A stretch of 64,000 bases of DNA. It comes from Rhizobium sp. CC-YZS058. Its GTDB lineage: Bacteria > Pseudomonadota > Alphaproteobacteria > Rhizobiales > Rhizobiaceae. Where the stretch lies: the NCBI RefSeq assembly GCF_034720595.1, contig NZ_JAYESJ010000001.1, positions 3,808,001 to 3,872,000 of the forward strand, given 5' to 3'. The notes under the pieces are model-generated. The model was not told the origin of the DNA. It saw only the letters and a program-made list of their open reading frames with translations, and ran no database searches. The position numbers and the translations under genes were made by a program. Below, piece by piece: positions 54,939 through 63,306 of the stretch; the first letter of the stretch is position 1, and every line of letters starts with the position of its first letter.

Positions 54939-54970
54939 AAAAAAGAGCGGGTCCTGACGGGCCCACTCTT
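54939..54970 (-). promoter_or_regulatory. rimP leader attenuator hairpin
   Basis: On the reverse strand a hairpin with AAGAGTGGG pairing to CCCGCTCTT is followed by six T residues, i.e. an intrinsic terminator placed in the 5' leader, 28 bases before the rimP start. Leader terminators upstream of rimP are known in alphaproteobacteria and fit control of nusA expression by termination efficiency. Confidence 0.7.
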
Positions 54971-54996
54971 CATCAACCGATCAAGAATTTCGCTGC

Positions 54997-55025
54997 TCTA
55001 TACGCCCCGTTGCCTGCAAATGCAA
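54997..55025 (-). promoter_or_regulatory. Housekeeping promoter of rimP-nusA-ylxR-infB
   Basis: On the reverse strand TTGCAT (55020-55025) and TATAGA (54997-55002) are separated by exactly 17 bases, a good sigma-70 promoter. The transcript would start near 54990, giving a leader of about 80 bases that contains the attenuator hairpin. Confidence 0.7.
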
Positions 55026-55104
55026 GTGTTCGCCTGACTGCATCGTCATGCGCCGTCCCTTCTCGCGAATGGGGATCGTGAAGCATCAAGCTCGGACGAA
55101 GCAG

Positions 55105-55138
55105 AATGCCAGTGCCTTGTCGTCAATGCCAGCACTGG
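55105..55138 (+). promoter_or_regulatory. Possible autoregulatory site of the toxin-antitoxin operon
   Basis: CCAGTGC (55109-55115) and GCACTGG (55132-55138) form an inverted repeat, and AATGCCAG occurs twice in direct orientation (55105-55112 and 55125-55132). A TATATT box follows at 55139-55144. This layout fits operator and promoter just upstream of the proposed start near 55169, and would put the ATG at 55106 inside the operator. Confidence 0.5.
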
Positions 55139-55468
55139 TTATATTACGGGAAACAAGAGGAGGCGGCTATCAGCAAGGCCCAGCAACGTGCGATCCAGAA
55201 CTACCGCTCGCGTCTGGGCGAACGCGGACTTGCGCGCTTCGAAGTGCTGGGTCGGGACACCGACCGCGACCTTGTCCGACTGATCGCACGCAGGCTTGCA
55301 GAAGACACGCCGGAAGCCTTGGAGTTGCGCGCCACTGTCAGCAGGTCGATCTCCGGCGCTCCGCCGCGCAAGGGCGGCATCCTTGCTGCACTTCGGCGCT
55401 CTCCGCTTCTTGATGCTGATCTCGACCTGTTCCGTCCTCGCGAAGAAGGGCGGAAGGTCGAGCTTTGA
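55106..55468 (+). CDS. Antitoxin of a VapBC-like pair; start codon uncertain
   Basis: The recognisable part begins SKAQQRAIQNYRSRLGERGLARFEV and ends DLDLFRPREEGRKVEL, a family I recognise as the antitoxin partner of PIN-domain toxins. Relatives begin MSKAQQRAI. Here that methionine codon position (55169-55171) is ATC, although a strong AGAGGAGG lies just upstream of it. The nearest in-frame ATG is at 55106 and would add 21 atypical residues. The coordinates use that ATG, but the true start may be the ATC or expression may be impaired. The stop overlaps the toxin TTG start by 4 bp. Confidence 0.75.
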   Translation: MPVPCRQCQHWLYYGKQEEAAISKAQQRAIQNYRSRLGERGLARFEVLGRDTDRDLVRLIARRLAEDTPEALELRATVSRSISGAPPRKGGILAALRRSPLLDADLDLFRPREEGRKVEL

Positions 55469-55896
55469 CGCGGTTCCTGCTCGACACGAATGTTATTAGC
55501 AACGTTACGAAGCTGACGCCATCGGTGGCGCTGCTGGAATGGTTGGCGGAACAGGTCGACGAAGACTTATTTATCTCTTCTCTCACGCTAGCGGAAATCA
55601 GTCGGGGCGTGCTCGAGATGCCTGCCGGCAAAAAGCGGCGGGAGCTTGAGACGTGGTTTGGTGGACCGGACGGCCCGCCAGCTCTGTTTGCCGGTCGCGT
55701 TCTTGCTTTCGACGAGAGAGCGGCTCTGGAATGGGCGAGGCTCATGGCGGACGGGAAAGCCCTTGGACGCCCTCGCAGCGCGCTCGACACGATCATCGCC
55801 GCCATCGCCAAAGCAAATGGCTGCATCGTGGTCACCGATAATGAAAGGGACTTCGAAGGCGTCGCGAGCATCAATCCGCTAAGAGGAGCCAAGTGA
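55465..55896 (+). CDS. PIN-domain toxin (VapC/FitB-like)
   Basis: A 143-residue PIN-domain ribonuclease with the four acidic positions: D7 in FLLDTNVISN, E44 in LAEISRG, D108 in ALDTIIAAIA and D125 in VVTDNERDF. It would cleave tRNA or other RNA when free of antitoxin. The start is TTG at 55465, overlapping the antitoxin stop (TTGA), with GGAAGG upstream; translation is therefore coupled to the antitoxin. Confidence 0.88.
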   Translation: MTRFLLDTNVISNVTKLTPSVALLEWLAEQVDEDLFISSLTLAEISRGVLEMPAGKKRRELETWFGGPDGPPALFAGRVLAFDERAALEWARLMADGKALGRPRSALDTIIAAIAKANGCIVVTDNERDFEGVASINPLRGAK

Positions 55897-55993
55897 CCAT
55901 GCAGCGGGAGAAGATTGCGATCAAAGCATCTCAACGATGCTCAAGCGACCCCGGGCAAGCCGCGAAGGCGAGCTATGCCAGCCGAATGAACAC

Positions 55994-56008
55994 CCCATAG
56001 GATATGGG
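55994..56008 (+). other. Short hairpin after the toxin gene
   Basis: CCCATA (55994-55999) pairs with TATGGG (56003-56008) across three bases. It may be a weak terminator for the toxin operon; only a short T-rich stretch follows. Confidence 0.3.
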
Positions 56009-56061
56009 CTGCTTTCGTCATCTTACCGCTCGAACGAGGCGACGCTCGAATCGGCCTCGCC

Positions 56062-57639
56062 TCACTCCCACTCGATCGTCCCCGGCGGCTTGCTCGTCAC
56101 GTCGTAGACGACGCGGTTGATGCCGCGGACTTCGTTGATGATGCGGGTGGCGGTGCGGCCGAGGAAGGCCATGTCGTAGGGGTAGAAATCCGCCGTCATG
56201 CCATCGACGGAGGTCACGGCACGCAGCGCGCAGACGAAGTCGTAAGTGCGGTAATCCCCCATCACGCCGACGGTCTGCACCGGAAGAAGCACGGCGAAGG
56301 CCTGCCAGATCGTGTCGTAGAGGCCGGCCTTGCGGATTTCGTCGAGATAGATCGCATCCGCCTTGCGCAGGATATCGAGCTTTTCGCGCGTCACGCCGCC
56401 CGGGCAGCGGATGGCGAGCCCCGGGCCGGGGAACGGATGGCGGCCGACGAAGCGCTCGGGAAGCCCGAGCTCGCGGCCGAGAGCACGCACCTCGTCCTTG
56501 AAGAGCTCGCGCAGCGGCTCGACCAGCTTCATGTTCATCCGCGCCGGCAGGCCGCCGACATTGTGGTGGCTCTTGATGGTGACGGACGGGCCGCCGGAGA
56601 AGGAGACGCTCTCGATCACGTCCGGATAAAGCGTGCCCTGGGCCAGGAACTGCGGTGCGCCCTTGCCATCCTCGGCGATCTTCTTCGCCTCTCCCTCGAA
56701 GACCTCGATGAAGAGCCGGCCGATCGTCTTGCGCTTGACCTCCGGGTCGGTCTCGCCGGCAAGCTCGGTGAGGAACAGGTCGGAGGCATCCACATGGACG
56801 AGCGGGATGTTGTAATGGTCGCGGAACATGGTCACGACCTCTTCCGCCTCGTTCAGCCGCATCAGGCCGTGGTCGACGAAGACGCAGGTCAGCTGGTCGC
56901 CGATCGCCTCATGGATGAGGACGGCGGCAACGGAGGAATCGACGCCCCCGGAGAGCCCGCAGATCACGCGACCCTCGCCGACATCTTCGCGGATCTTGCG
57001 GATCATTTCGGCGCGATAGGCGGCCATCGTCCAGTCGGACTTCAGCCCGACGATCTTGTGCACGAAATTGGAGAGGAGCTTGGCGCCGTCCGGTGAATGC
57101 ACCACTTCGGGGTGGAACATGGTGGTGTAGTAGCGCCGGCTTTCATCGGCCGCGATCGCAAAGGGGGCATTTTCGGAGGTGGCGACGACCTCGAAGCCGT
57201 GCGGCAGCTGGGTGACGCGATCGCCATGACTCATCCAGACCGGATAGCGCCCGCCGACGTCCCAGAAGCCTTCGAAAAGCGGGCTTGCTTTCTTGATCTC
57301 GACATCGGCACGACCGAACTCGGCCGCATGCCCGCCTTCCACCGTGCCGCCGAGCTGCACGCAGAGCGTCTGCTGCCCGTAGCAGATGCCGAGGATCGGC
57401 ACGCCGCTGTCGAACACCGCCTGCGGCGCCCGCGGGCTGCCCTCCGCCGTCACCGAGGCCGGCCCGCCGGAGAAGATGACCCCCTTCGGCCGCATGCGGG
57501 TGAAGGCCTCTTCGGCCGAATTGAACGGATGGATCTCGCAATAGACGCCAGCCTCGCGCACGCGCCTTGCGATCAGCTGGGTCACCTGGCTGCCGAAATC
57601 AATAATGAGGATGCTGTCGGGATGGGCTATCTCGGTCAT
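56062..57639 (-). CDS. guaA: GMP synthase (glutamine-hydrolysing)
   Basis: A 525-residue enzyme converting XMP to GMP with ATP and glutamine. The class I amidotransferase domain has GGPASV, the nucleophile cysteine in GICYGQQ, and FHPEV. The ATP-pyrophosphatase domain has the PP-loop SGGVDSS, and the C-terminal dimerisation domain includes [10 protein letters not shown] at the end. Full family length, monocistronic in appearance. Confidence 0.97.
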   Translation of the reverse strand: MTEIAHPDSILIIDFGSQVTQLIARRVREAGVYCEIHPFNSAEEAFTRMRPKGVIFSGGPASVTAEGSPRAPQAVFDSGVPILGICYGQQTLCVQLGGTVEGGHAAEFGRADVEIKKASPLFEGFWDVGGRYPVWMSHGDRVTQLPHGFEVVATSENAPFAIAADESRRYYTTMFHPEVVHSPDGAKLLSNFVHKIVGLKSDWTMAAYRAEMIRKIREDVGEGRVICGLSGGVDSSVAAVLIHEAIGDQLTCVFVDHGLMRLNEAEEVVTMFRDHYNIPLVHVDASDLFLTELAGETDPEVKRKTIGRLFIEVFEGEAKKIAEDGKGAPQFLAQGTLYPDVIESVSFSGGPSVTIKSHHNVGGLPARMNMKLVEPLRELFKDEVRALGRELGLPERFVGRHPFPGPGLAIRCPGGVTREKLDILRKADAIYLDEIRKAGLYDTIWQAFAVLLPVQTVGVMGDYRTYDFVCALRAVTSVDGMTADFYPYDMAFLGRTATRIINEVRGINRVVYDVTSKPPGTIEWE

Positions 57640-57740
57640 GCCAAGCCTTTCGCGCGCGTGTTCATGGCGAGCCTTTAAATAAAGGCTCGCCCAAGTGCAA
57701 CGCTCGGGGCAGCTTTGAGGCAGATTCGGGCGGGAACCGC

Positions 57741-58382
57741 CTAGATGCGGAGACTGCCGGCCGCAAGCCCAGCTTCCAGCCGGTCTACCACGCCGGCCAG
57801 CTTGCCGTCGATCACATCCAGATAGTCCGTCCAGTCGCCGACATGGCGTAGCTCCGCCTTGCCGTCGGAAATGCCGCGCAGCGCGATCAGCGGAATGTCG
57901 AAGCTCTGGCAGGCGCGCAGCACCGCAAAGGTCTCCATATCGACCATATCGGCGGCAATCGCCTCATAGGCTGCGCCTGAGACGATATTCGCCCCGGTCG
58001 ACAGGCTCGCTTCCGGCACGCCCTCGATGCGCAGCGGCAGCGGAACGACGACGGGAAGCGAGAGAAAGGGCGTCGCGCCCTTCTCGAAGCCGAGCGGCGA
58101 GGCATCCATGTCGCGGTAGGAGACGGAGACGGCCTGATAGACTTCCGTCTGCTCGAGCCGCGCCGAGCCGGCCGAGCCGAGCGACACGACGAGATCCGGC
58201 CGCTCGCCCTCGAGCGTCAGCGCCGAGAGCGCGCGGGTAAGCACGACCGCTGCCTCCACCGGACCGACACCGGTCATCAGCGGCGTGAAACGCTCGCGCA
58301 GAGCCGCGCCATATTCTGCCTCCGCCGCCATGGCATAGAGGATCTTCAGCCCGCCGGCGGACTTCAAAGGGGGCAGCATCAT
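57741..58382 (-). CDS. Nucleoside phosphorylase-superfamily protein (MTA/SAH nucleosidase-like)
   Basis: A 213-residue PNP/UDP-superfamily protein. Visible features are [14 protein letters not shown] at the start, [39 protein letters not shown] (the acidic ribose-binding segment) and LRGISDG. It resembles 5'-methylthioadenosine/S-adenosylhomocysteine nucleosidases used in methionine salvage and quorum-signal recycling. Its start overlaps the thioesterase stop (ATGA). Confidence 0.85.
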   Translation of the reverse strand: MMLPPLKSAGGLKILYAMAAEAEYGAALRERFTPLMTGVGPVEAAVVLTRALSALTLEGERPDLVVSLGSAGSARLEQTEVYQAVSVSYRDMDASPLGFEKGATPFLSLPVVVPLPLRIEGVPEASLSTGANIVSGAAYEAIAADMVDMETFAVLRACQSFDIPLIALRGISDGKAELRHVGDWTDYLDVIDGKLAGVVDRLEAGLAAGSLRI

Positions 58383-58831
58383 TCGGCAAAACCTTCCCGG
58401 TTGCGCACGACCATCTTGGTCGCGGTCATGGATGCAATCAGCTTGGGCGGCGCATCCTGCGACATGGCATAGCCGCGCCCGTCGGAGACGATGATCGTCG
58501 TGCCGGGCTTGGTCACCTCGCCACGAAACAGGAACCGCTCGCCCCGGCCGGGCGACAGCAGGTTGACCTTGAATTCGATGGTAAGCAGCCCCGCCTCGGG
58601 GTCGAGCACCGAATAGCCGGCATAGGTGCTGGCCGTTTCGAGCGCGGTGGAGATGATGCCGGCATGCAGGATGCCGTGCTGCTGGGTCAGGCCCTCATCG
58701 AAACCGAGCTCGATTTCCACCATGCCCTGTTCGATCCGCGTCAGCTCCGCGCCGATGGTGCGCATGACAGCCTGACGCTCGAAGCTGCGGCGGACACGGG
58801 CACGAAAATCGCTGAATTTGGGCTCGATCAT
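58379..58831 (-). CDS. PaaI-family hotdog-fold thioesterase
   Basis: A 150-residue hotdog-fold protein with the PaaI pattern QQHGILHAGIISTALETASTYAG (catalytic region) and ending in [14 protein letters not shown]. It would hydrolyse an acyl-CoA ester. It is coupled by a 4-bp overlap to the nucleosidase-like gene, although the two reactions have no obvious link. Confidence 0.87.
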   Translation of the reverse strand: MIEPKFSDFRARVRRSFERQAVMRTIGAELTRIEQGMVEIELGFDEGLTQQHGILHAGIISTALETASTYAGYSVLDPEAGLLTIEFKVNLLSPGRGERFLFRGEVTKPGTTIIVSDGRGYAMSQDAPPKLIASMTATKMVVRNREGFAE

Positions 58832-58892
58832 CGTCGTCTCTGGCGCGAAGGGGGCTGCGCGACACTGGCACGCGTCCTTCCAGGCGGCAAGG

Positions 58893-59399
58893 TCAATTGA
58901 GGAGAAGGATGGAACCGTTCAGCAGGCTGGCGAAGGCAACCCAGGCGGCATAGGGCAGGAAGAGAATGGCGGCGAGGCTGTCCGTGCGGCGCACGGTCAG
59001 CATGAAACCGATGATCGAGATCAGCAGCGCCAGGATGATGATCAGCGCCAGCGCGATCTCGTTCAACCCGAAGAACAGCGGCGACCAGGCGAAGTTAAAG
59101 AGCATCTGCGCAAACCAGAAACGCATGGCCTTGCTGTTCGGCTGGCGCAGATAGGTCCGCGCCCCGACATAGCCGATGATGATGTAGAGCACCGTCCAGA
59201 CCGGCGCGAAGATCCAGTTCGGCGGGTTGAAGGCCGGCTTCTGGAGCGACTGGTACCACGCGCCCGGCACATTGGTGATGCCGATCAGCAGGCCGATGCC
59301 GAGCACGAGGAGGATGAAGAGCGTAGTGACGAAGAACGGGCGCATGGGATTGAGATAACGCGGCGGCGGCCGGTCTGACAGGGGTCCGCGCGTCTGCAT
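58893..59399 (-). CDS. TspO/MBR-family tryptophan-rich sensory protein
   Basis: A 168-residue membrane protein with five helices and the TspO motifs WYQSLQKPAFNPPNWIFAPVW, FAQMLFNFAWSPLFF and LLPYAAWV-like LFLPYAAWVAFA. TspO proteins bind porphyrins and heme and modulate tetrapyrrole or stress responses. The ATG at 59399 overlaps the stop of the DUF1513 gene (TGATG), coupling it to the iron cluster; a shorter start at 59345 (MRPFFVTTLF) is possible and would remove 18 hydrophilic residues. Confidence 0.9.
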   Translation of the reverse strand: MQTRGPLSDRPPPRYLNPMRPFFVTTLFILLVLGIGLLIGITNVPGAWYQSLQKPAFNPPNWIFAPVWTVLYIIIGYVGARTYLRQPNSKAMRFWFAQMLFNFAWSPLFFGLNEIALALIIILALLISIIGFMLTVRRTDSLAAILFLPYAAWVAFASLLNGSILLLN

Positions 59400-60505
59400 C
59401 ACACGGCCTGCCCGGCGATGCGGACGATATGCTGGTCCCAGGCAAGCGGGCTCACCGTTTCGGCAAACCGGCCCTCGTAGGAGGAGACGGCAAAGCCATC
59501 GCGTCCCGCCGCTGCAATGCCGGCGGCATCGGTCTCGGTCCGGGTCGCAACGAGCCTGCCGGTCGATGCCTCGACGGTCACCACCGCCCCACCCTTGGGC
59601 GAAGCGAGGCCGACGAGGCCGCTCGCGCGGTTGACGGCGATGGCGCCGACATAATTTGCGAGCATCAGGCTCGCCTCTTCGGGCAGGGTGAGGAAGCGGA
59701 TGTCCTCGCCCGGGCGGAAGGAGCCGGCAAGCGGCGGCAGGTCGTTGCGCGGTCCCTCATACTGGCAGGCAAACCAGATGCGGCCGTCCGCGTCGAGATC
59801 CACATGGCGCGTCGAAAGCTGTTTCAGGTCGGGCGGCATGAGATGACGCTCGATCAGCGCGCCGCTGTCCGTGCTGATCACGGCAAGCGAAGGCTGCATG
59901 CGGTCGAGATTGAGCTTGGTGCGCCCGAAATCCGGATGGGTCTCGATGCCGCCATTGGCGACGACCAGCCTCTGCCCGTCGGGCAGCAGCGTCATGTCGT
60001 GCGGGCCGATGCCATAGGAGGGAAATTCGCCGATGCGGCGAAAGTGATCGGTGCCGTCATACACGCCGATCATGCCCTGGCCCGTTTCGATGTCGTTTTC
60101 CGTGGCAAAAAGCAGCCGGCCATCGCCTGAAAAACAGCCGTGACCGAAAAAATGCCGGCCCTCGGCAGCGGCGATGGTGACGGGCGCTTTGCGCCCGGAA
60201 AGATCGGCCACCAACGCGAAGGTGCCGGGCCGCCGCGCAAAGGCGACGGCCAGGCCGGAGACCGGCGCGTGACACAGGCCATGGGCCCGCGCCGGCAGCC
60301 GCACCCGCTCCAGCACGGCGCCGGCCTCCGTCACCGTCGCAAGCCCATAGGTTCCATCGGGATCGCGAAAGGCGGAGGCATAGACCGCCTCGGCAGCGGC
60401 AAATGCAGAGGCGGCGCGAGGGGCAAGTGCTCCGGCCCAGGCGGCCCCTGCCATGGCGAGAAAGCTGCGGCGATCGAGACAGGGCGATGCGAACGGCACG
60501 GACAT
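59399..60505 (-). CDS. Tat-exported DUF1513 beta-propeller-like protein
   Basis: A 368-residue protein with a twin-arginine signal (DRRSFLAMAG, residues about 11-20) and the DUF1513 repeats, including GHGCFSGDGRLLFATEND, YGIGPHDM and GGIETHPD. DUF1513 genes commonly follow imelysin and di-heme oxidoreductase genes in iron-regulated operons; the protein may be a periplasmic binding or enzyme component. The start at 60505 lies four bases after the imelysin stop. Its stop overlaps the tspO start. Confidence 0.9.
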   Translation of the reverse strand: MSVPFASPCLDRRSFLAMAGAAWAGALAPRAASAFAAAEAVYASAFRDPDGTYGLATVTEAGAVLERVRLPARAHGLCHAPVSGLAVAFARRPGTFALVADLSGRKAPVTIAAAEGRHFFGHGCFSGDGRLLFATENDIETGQGMIGVYDGTDHFRRIGEFPSYGIGPHDMTLLPDGQRLVVANGGIETHPDFGRTKLNLDRMQPSLAVISTDSGALIERHLMPPDLKQLSTRHVDLDADGRIWFACQYEGPRNDLPPLAGSFRPGEDIRFLTLPEEASLMLANYVGAIAVNRASGLVGLASPKGGAVVTVEASTGRLVATRTETDAAGIAAAGRDGFAVSSYEGRFAETVSPLAWDQHIVRIAGQAV

Positions 60506-60509
60506 GGCG

Positions 60510-61646
60510 TCAATCCCCGTCGGCAAAGGAAAAGCCGGCACCGAGCCCCATGGCGGCACCGAAGTCGAGATTGAGCCGCTGCAACAGGTCGTTGGCATGG
60601 CGCAGGAGCTGCGTGAGTTTCATGCGTCCTTCTTCCGAAGCGAGGATCTGCTCGACCGGCGCATCAGCCGCCGCAGCCGAGGCGGAGAACTCGCTCATCA
60701 CCGCGCGGATCGAGGCGGCCATGGGGGCGTCGGCAGGTGGGACCAGATTGTCCATCCGGGCGGCATCGAAGAGGGCCTTCAGCCCATCCACATTGGCCCG
60801 GATCGCGGCGATGGTGAGGCCGGAGCGCCAATAGAGCGCCAGGCGCGGCCGACCGGGATCGGGCTTGCCGTCGACCGTTCCGGCGAAGAAGGGCCGCAAC
60901 CTCTGGTCCTTCAGGGTCTCGACACCATGGACCAGGACGCCGAGCAGCTCCGTCGCCGCTTCCCGTTCGGTGCGATAGAGCGGATTGCCCGGCCCTGGCT
61001 GCGTCCAGGCCTTGGCGACCCCGTCCGGCGCGTCCCATGCCGCCGCGAGATCCTGGCCCAAGCCGGCCAGATTGGCCGCGATCGCGGCGCCATAGCGGCA
61101 ACGGAAGCCGTTCGGCTCTTTGGCGAGATCGTCGGCGCCCGTGCCGTTCAGCACGAAATCCAGCGCACCGAGGCCCTGGACGGCAACGCTCTTGCCTTTC
61201 AGCGTCCCTGCGGAGGTGGCGCTCTCATCTTTTTCGGCCAGCAGCCGCTGGACCTGTTTCAGGCCGAGGCTCTTGCGGTCGGGAAAAAAGAGGATCCGTT
61301 CGAAGCGGTTGTCGTCCAGAACCGGGCCGACCCGCACGATCTCGATGCGCGCCCAGGCCAATGCCGTCTCGCGAAAGGCGGCGCGGAAGGCAGCGACACC
61401 CTTGGCGGAGGGCTTTTCGCACAGACCAGGCGCGATCGACGCCATGGCTGCCGCCTTCTCGGCAAAGGCGCGGTAGCCTGGACGAATGAACCCATCGACC
61501 GCACCGGCCATGGCGGCCGGCACCTGCTCCGCCACGAGCCCCTGCCCGGCCGCCACAAGGCTGGCCCCATCCTCCGCGTCCTGCGCCTGGGCAGGCGCAG
61601 CAAGGCCAAGGGCCGCAGAAAGGATGATGAGGATCGACAGGCGCAT
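60510..61646 (-). CDS. Imelysin-family periplasmic protein
   Basis: A 378-residue protein with a signal peptide (residues 1-21, ending PAQAQ) and an imelysin (peptidase M75-like) domain: LAWARIEIVRVGPV, GLGALDFVLNG and a long helical C-terminal half with LNLDFGAAMGLGAGF. Imelysin-like proteins are iron-regulated periplasmic or surface proteins thought to bind iron; proteolytic activity is doubtful for many. The start overlaps the stop of the di-heme oxidoreductase gene (TGATG). Confidence 0.9.
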   Translation of the reverse strand: MRLSILIILSAALGLAAPAQAQDAEDGASLVAAGQGLVAEQVPAAMAGAVDGFIRPGYRAFAEKAAAMASIAPGLCEKPSAKGVAAFRAAFRETALAWARIEIVRVGPVLDDNRFERILFFPDRKSLGLKQVQRLLAEKDESATSAGTLKGKSVAVQGLGALDFVLNGTGADDLAKEPNGFRCRYGAAIAANLAGLGQDLAAAWDAPDGVAKAWTQPGPGNPLYRTEREAATELLGVLVHGVETLKDQRLRPFFAGTVDGKPDPGRPRLALYWRSGLTIAAIRANVDGLKALFDAARMDNLVPPADAPMAASIRAVMSEFSASAAAADAPVEQILASEEGRMKLTQLLRHANDLLQRLNLDFGAAMGLGAGFSFADGD

Positions 61647-63193
61647 CAGAGCGACTCCAGAAAAGCAAGCAAGGCGCGGCGGTCCCGCGCAGACAGGGCG
61701 GCATAGCGATCACGCGCGGCCTGCCCCTCGCCGCCATGCCAGAGAATGGCTTCCTGCAGCGTCCGCGCCCGCCCATCATGCAGGAAGCCGGCACGCGGAT
61801 CTACCGTGGAAGCCAGGCCGATCGCCCAGAGCGGCGGCGTTCTCCATTCGCCGCTTCCGGCATGTGTGGGGCTGGCCGGGCCGTCGCGGCCCGGATCGGC
61901 AAGATCCTCGCCCATCTCGTGCAGCAGAAGATCGGAATAGGGCCAGATGAGCTGAAAGGCGAGCGGCGGTTGAGCCTGCCGACTGGTGACGAAGCTGGGG
62001 CGGTGGCAATCCGCGCAGCCGATCGTGGAGAAGAGGGCCTTGCCGGACAGCACCTCCGCTCGGCCGACATCGCGCCGGGCCGGCACGGCCAGATGGCTTG
62101 CATAGTCCGCGACGAGAGTGAGCACGGGGTCCGGTGCCTCCACCGGCCCCAGCCGCGGCTGGACGCCGTCCGGCGCAGCAAGGCAGGCGGCCTGATGAAC
62201 CGTGCAATCGCCCGCGCTCTGCGGCCGCGCGGGCGTCGAAATCCCGAGATCGGTGGCAAAGGCGGCCGCGCTTTGGGCACGCACGCTCGACATCTCCGCC
62301 TTCCAGCCGAAGCGGCCGAGCGCAAGGCTGCCGGTTGCCGGATCGCGAACCATGATGGTCCGCCCCCGGATGCCATCGCCGTTTCTGTCGTCCGGATCCG
62401 CGCCGGCGAGGAGATCGGCAGGATGGATCGCCTCGATGAGACCAAGCCCGGTCATGGCCGGTGCCAGGCGCGGCGAAAGATGGGTGGCCGGGTCGAGCGG
62501 TCCGTAGGCGAGATTTTCGATCGAAAACCGCGGACGGCGGAGCGTTACCTGCTCGCCGCCGGCCAGCGAGACGATCCTGGTTTCGAAACGAAGGGACGGA
62601 TGGCCTTCCGCCGGCTGGCCCGGCACCGCGCTGTCCTGCAGCTGCCGGCCATAGACCGGATCGCCGCGGCCATCCGGCTGGACCAGACGCAGCACGAGCG
62701 ACGGCCCGATTGCGCCCTCCTCCGGGGCATGGCCGCGTCCGTCGCGCTGATGGCAGGTGGCGCAGGCCCGCGCATTGTAGAGCGGCCCGAGACCATCGGA
62801 GGCCTGGGTGGACGAGGGCGCGGAAACCCAGAGCTTCTCGAACAGCGCGGTGCCGAGCGCGAAGTCGGCACGACCGGAGGCGTCAAGTGTGGGGATCGGC
62901 TGGGACAGACTGTCTGGTCCCGGCTGGGCGGTGGACGTCGCGCCGCCGCCCGCCATGGCCTCGAAAGGCTGCGGCCTGTCGAACTGGTCCGCAGCCAGGG
63001 TCACGGCGTCGACGCGCGCGCGCTCCGTGGGCGTCAGATCGTCCCGCAGCACCGGTGCCGTTTCGACCATCCCCGTGCTGACGGGCAGCAAGGTCTTCGG
63101 AGAGAGCCCGTAGCCGGACAGCGCTGCGGCGCCGGCAGCCAGCAGGGCTGCGGCGATCGGCAGGCTCGGGCGGGAAACGCGAAACGCGATCAT
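61646..63193 (-). CDS. Di-heme 'thiol oxidoreductase' (DUF1111 family)
   Basis: A 515-residue exported protein with an N-terminal hydrophobic signal or anchor (about 10-27) and two cytochrome c heme motifs, CATCH (about residue 144) and CADCH (about 392). Other family blocks are NARACATCHQRDGRG, GRFGWKAEM and FLHDGRARTLQEAILWHGGE. The annotated name thiol oxidoreductase is traditional; the natural reaction is unknown. It sits between two imelysin genes, an arrangement seen in iron-responsive operons. The start at 63193 directly precedes the signal. Confidence 0.9.
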   Translation of the reverse strand: MIAFRVSRPSLPIAAALLAAGAAALSGYGLSPKTLLPVSTGMVETAPVLRDDLTPTERARVDAVTLAADQFDRPQPFEAMAGGGATSTAQPGPDSLSQPIPTLDASGRADFALGTALFEKLWVSAPSSTQASDGLGPLYNARACATCHQRDGRGHAPEEGAIGPSLVLRLVQPDGRGDPVYGRQLQDSAVPGQPAEGHPSLRFETRIVSLAGGEQVTLRRPRFSIENLAYGPLDPATHLSPRLAPAMTGLGLIEAIHPADLLAGADPDDRNGDGIRGRTIMVRDPATGSLALGRFGWKAEMSSVRAQSAAAFATDLGISTPARPQSAGDCTVHQAACLAAPDGVQPRLGPVEAPDPVLTLVADYASHLAVPARRDVGRAEVLSGKALFSTIGCADCHRPSFVTSRQAQPPLAFQLIWPYSDLLLHEMGEDLADPGRDGPASPTHAGSGEWRTPPLWAIGLASTVDPRAGFLHDGRARTLQEAILWHGGEGQAARDRYAALSARDRRALLAFLESL

Positions 63194-63306
63194 CCGGGCG
63201 ATGCGTCCTTGAGGACAGGCCGGCAGGGCTGCCGCCGGCCGATGGAGAAACGCCGCCCGACCGCCCCCCACCGCGCAAGGCGAAGCAGGGGCGGCGGGCC
63301 AGGTGC

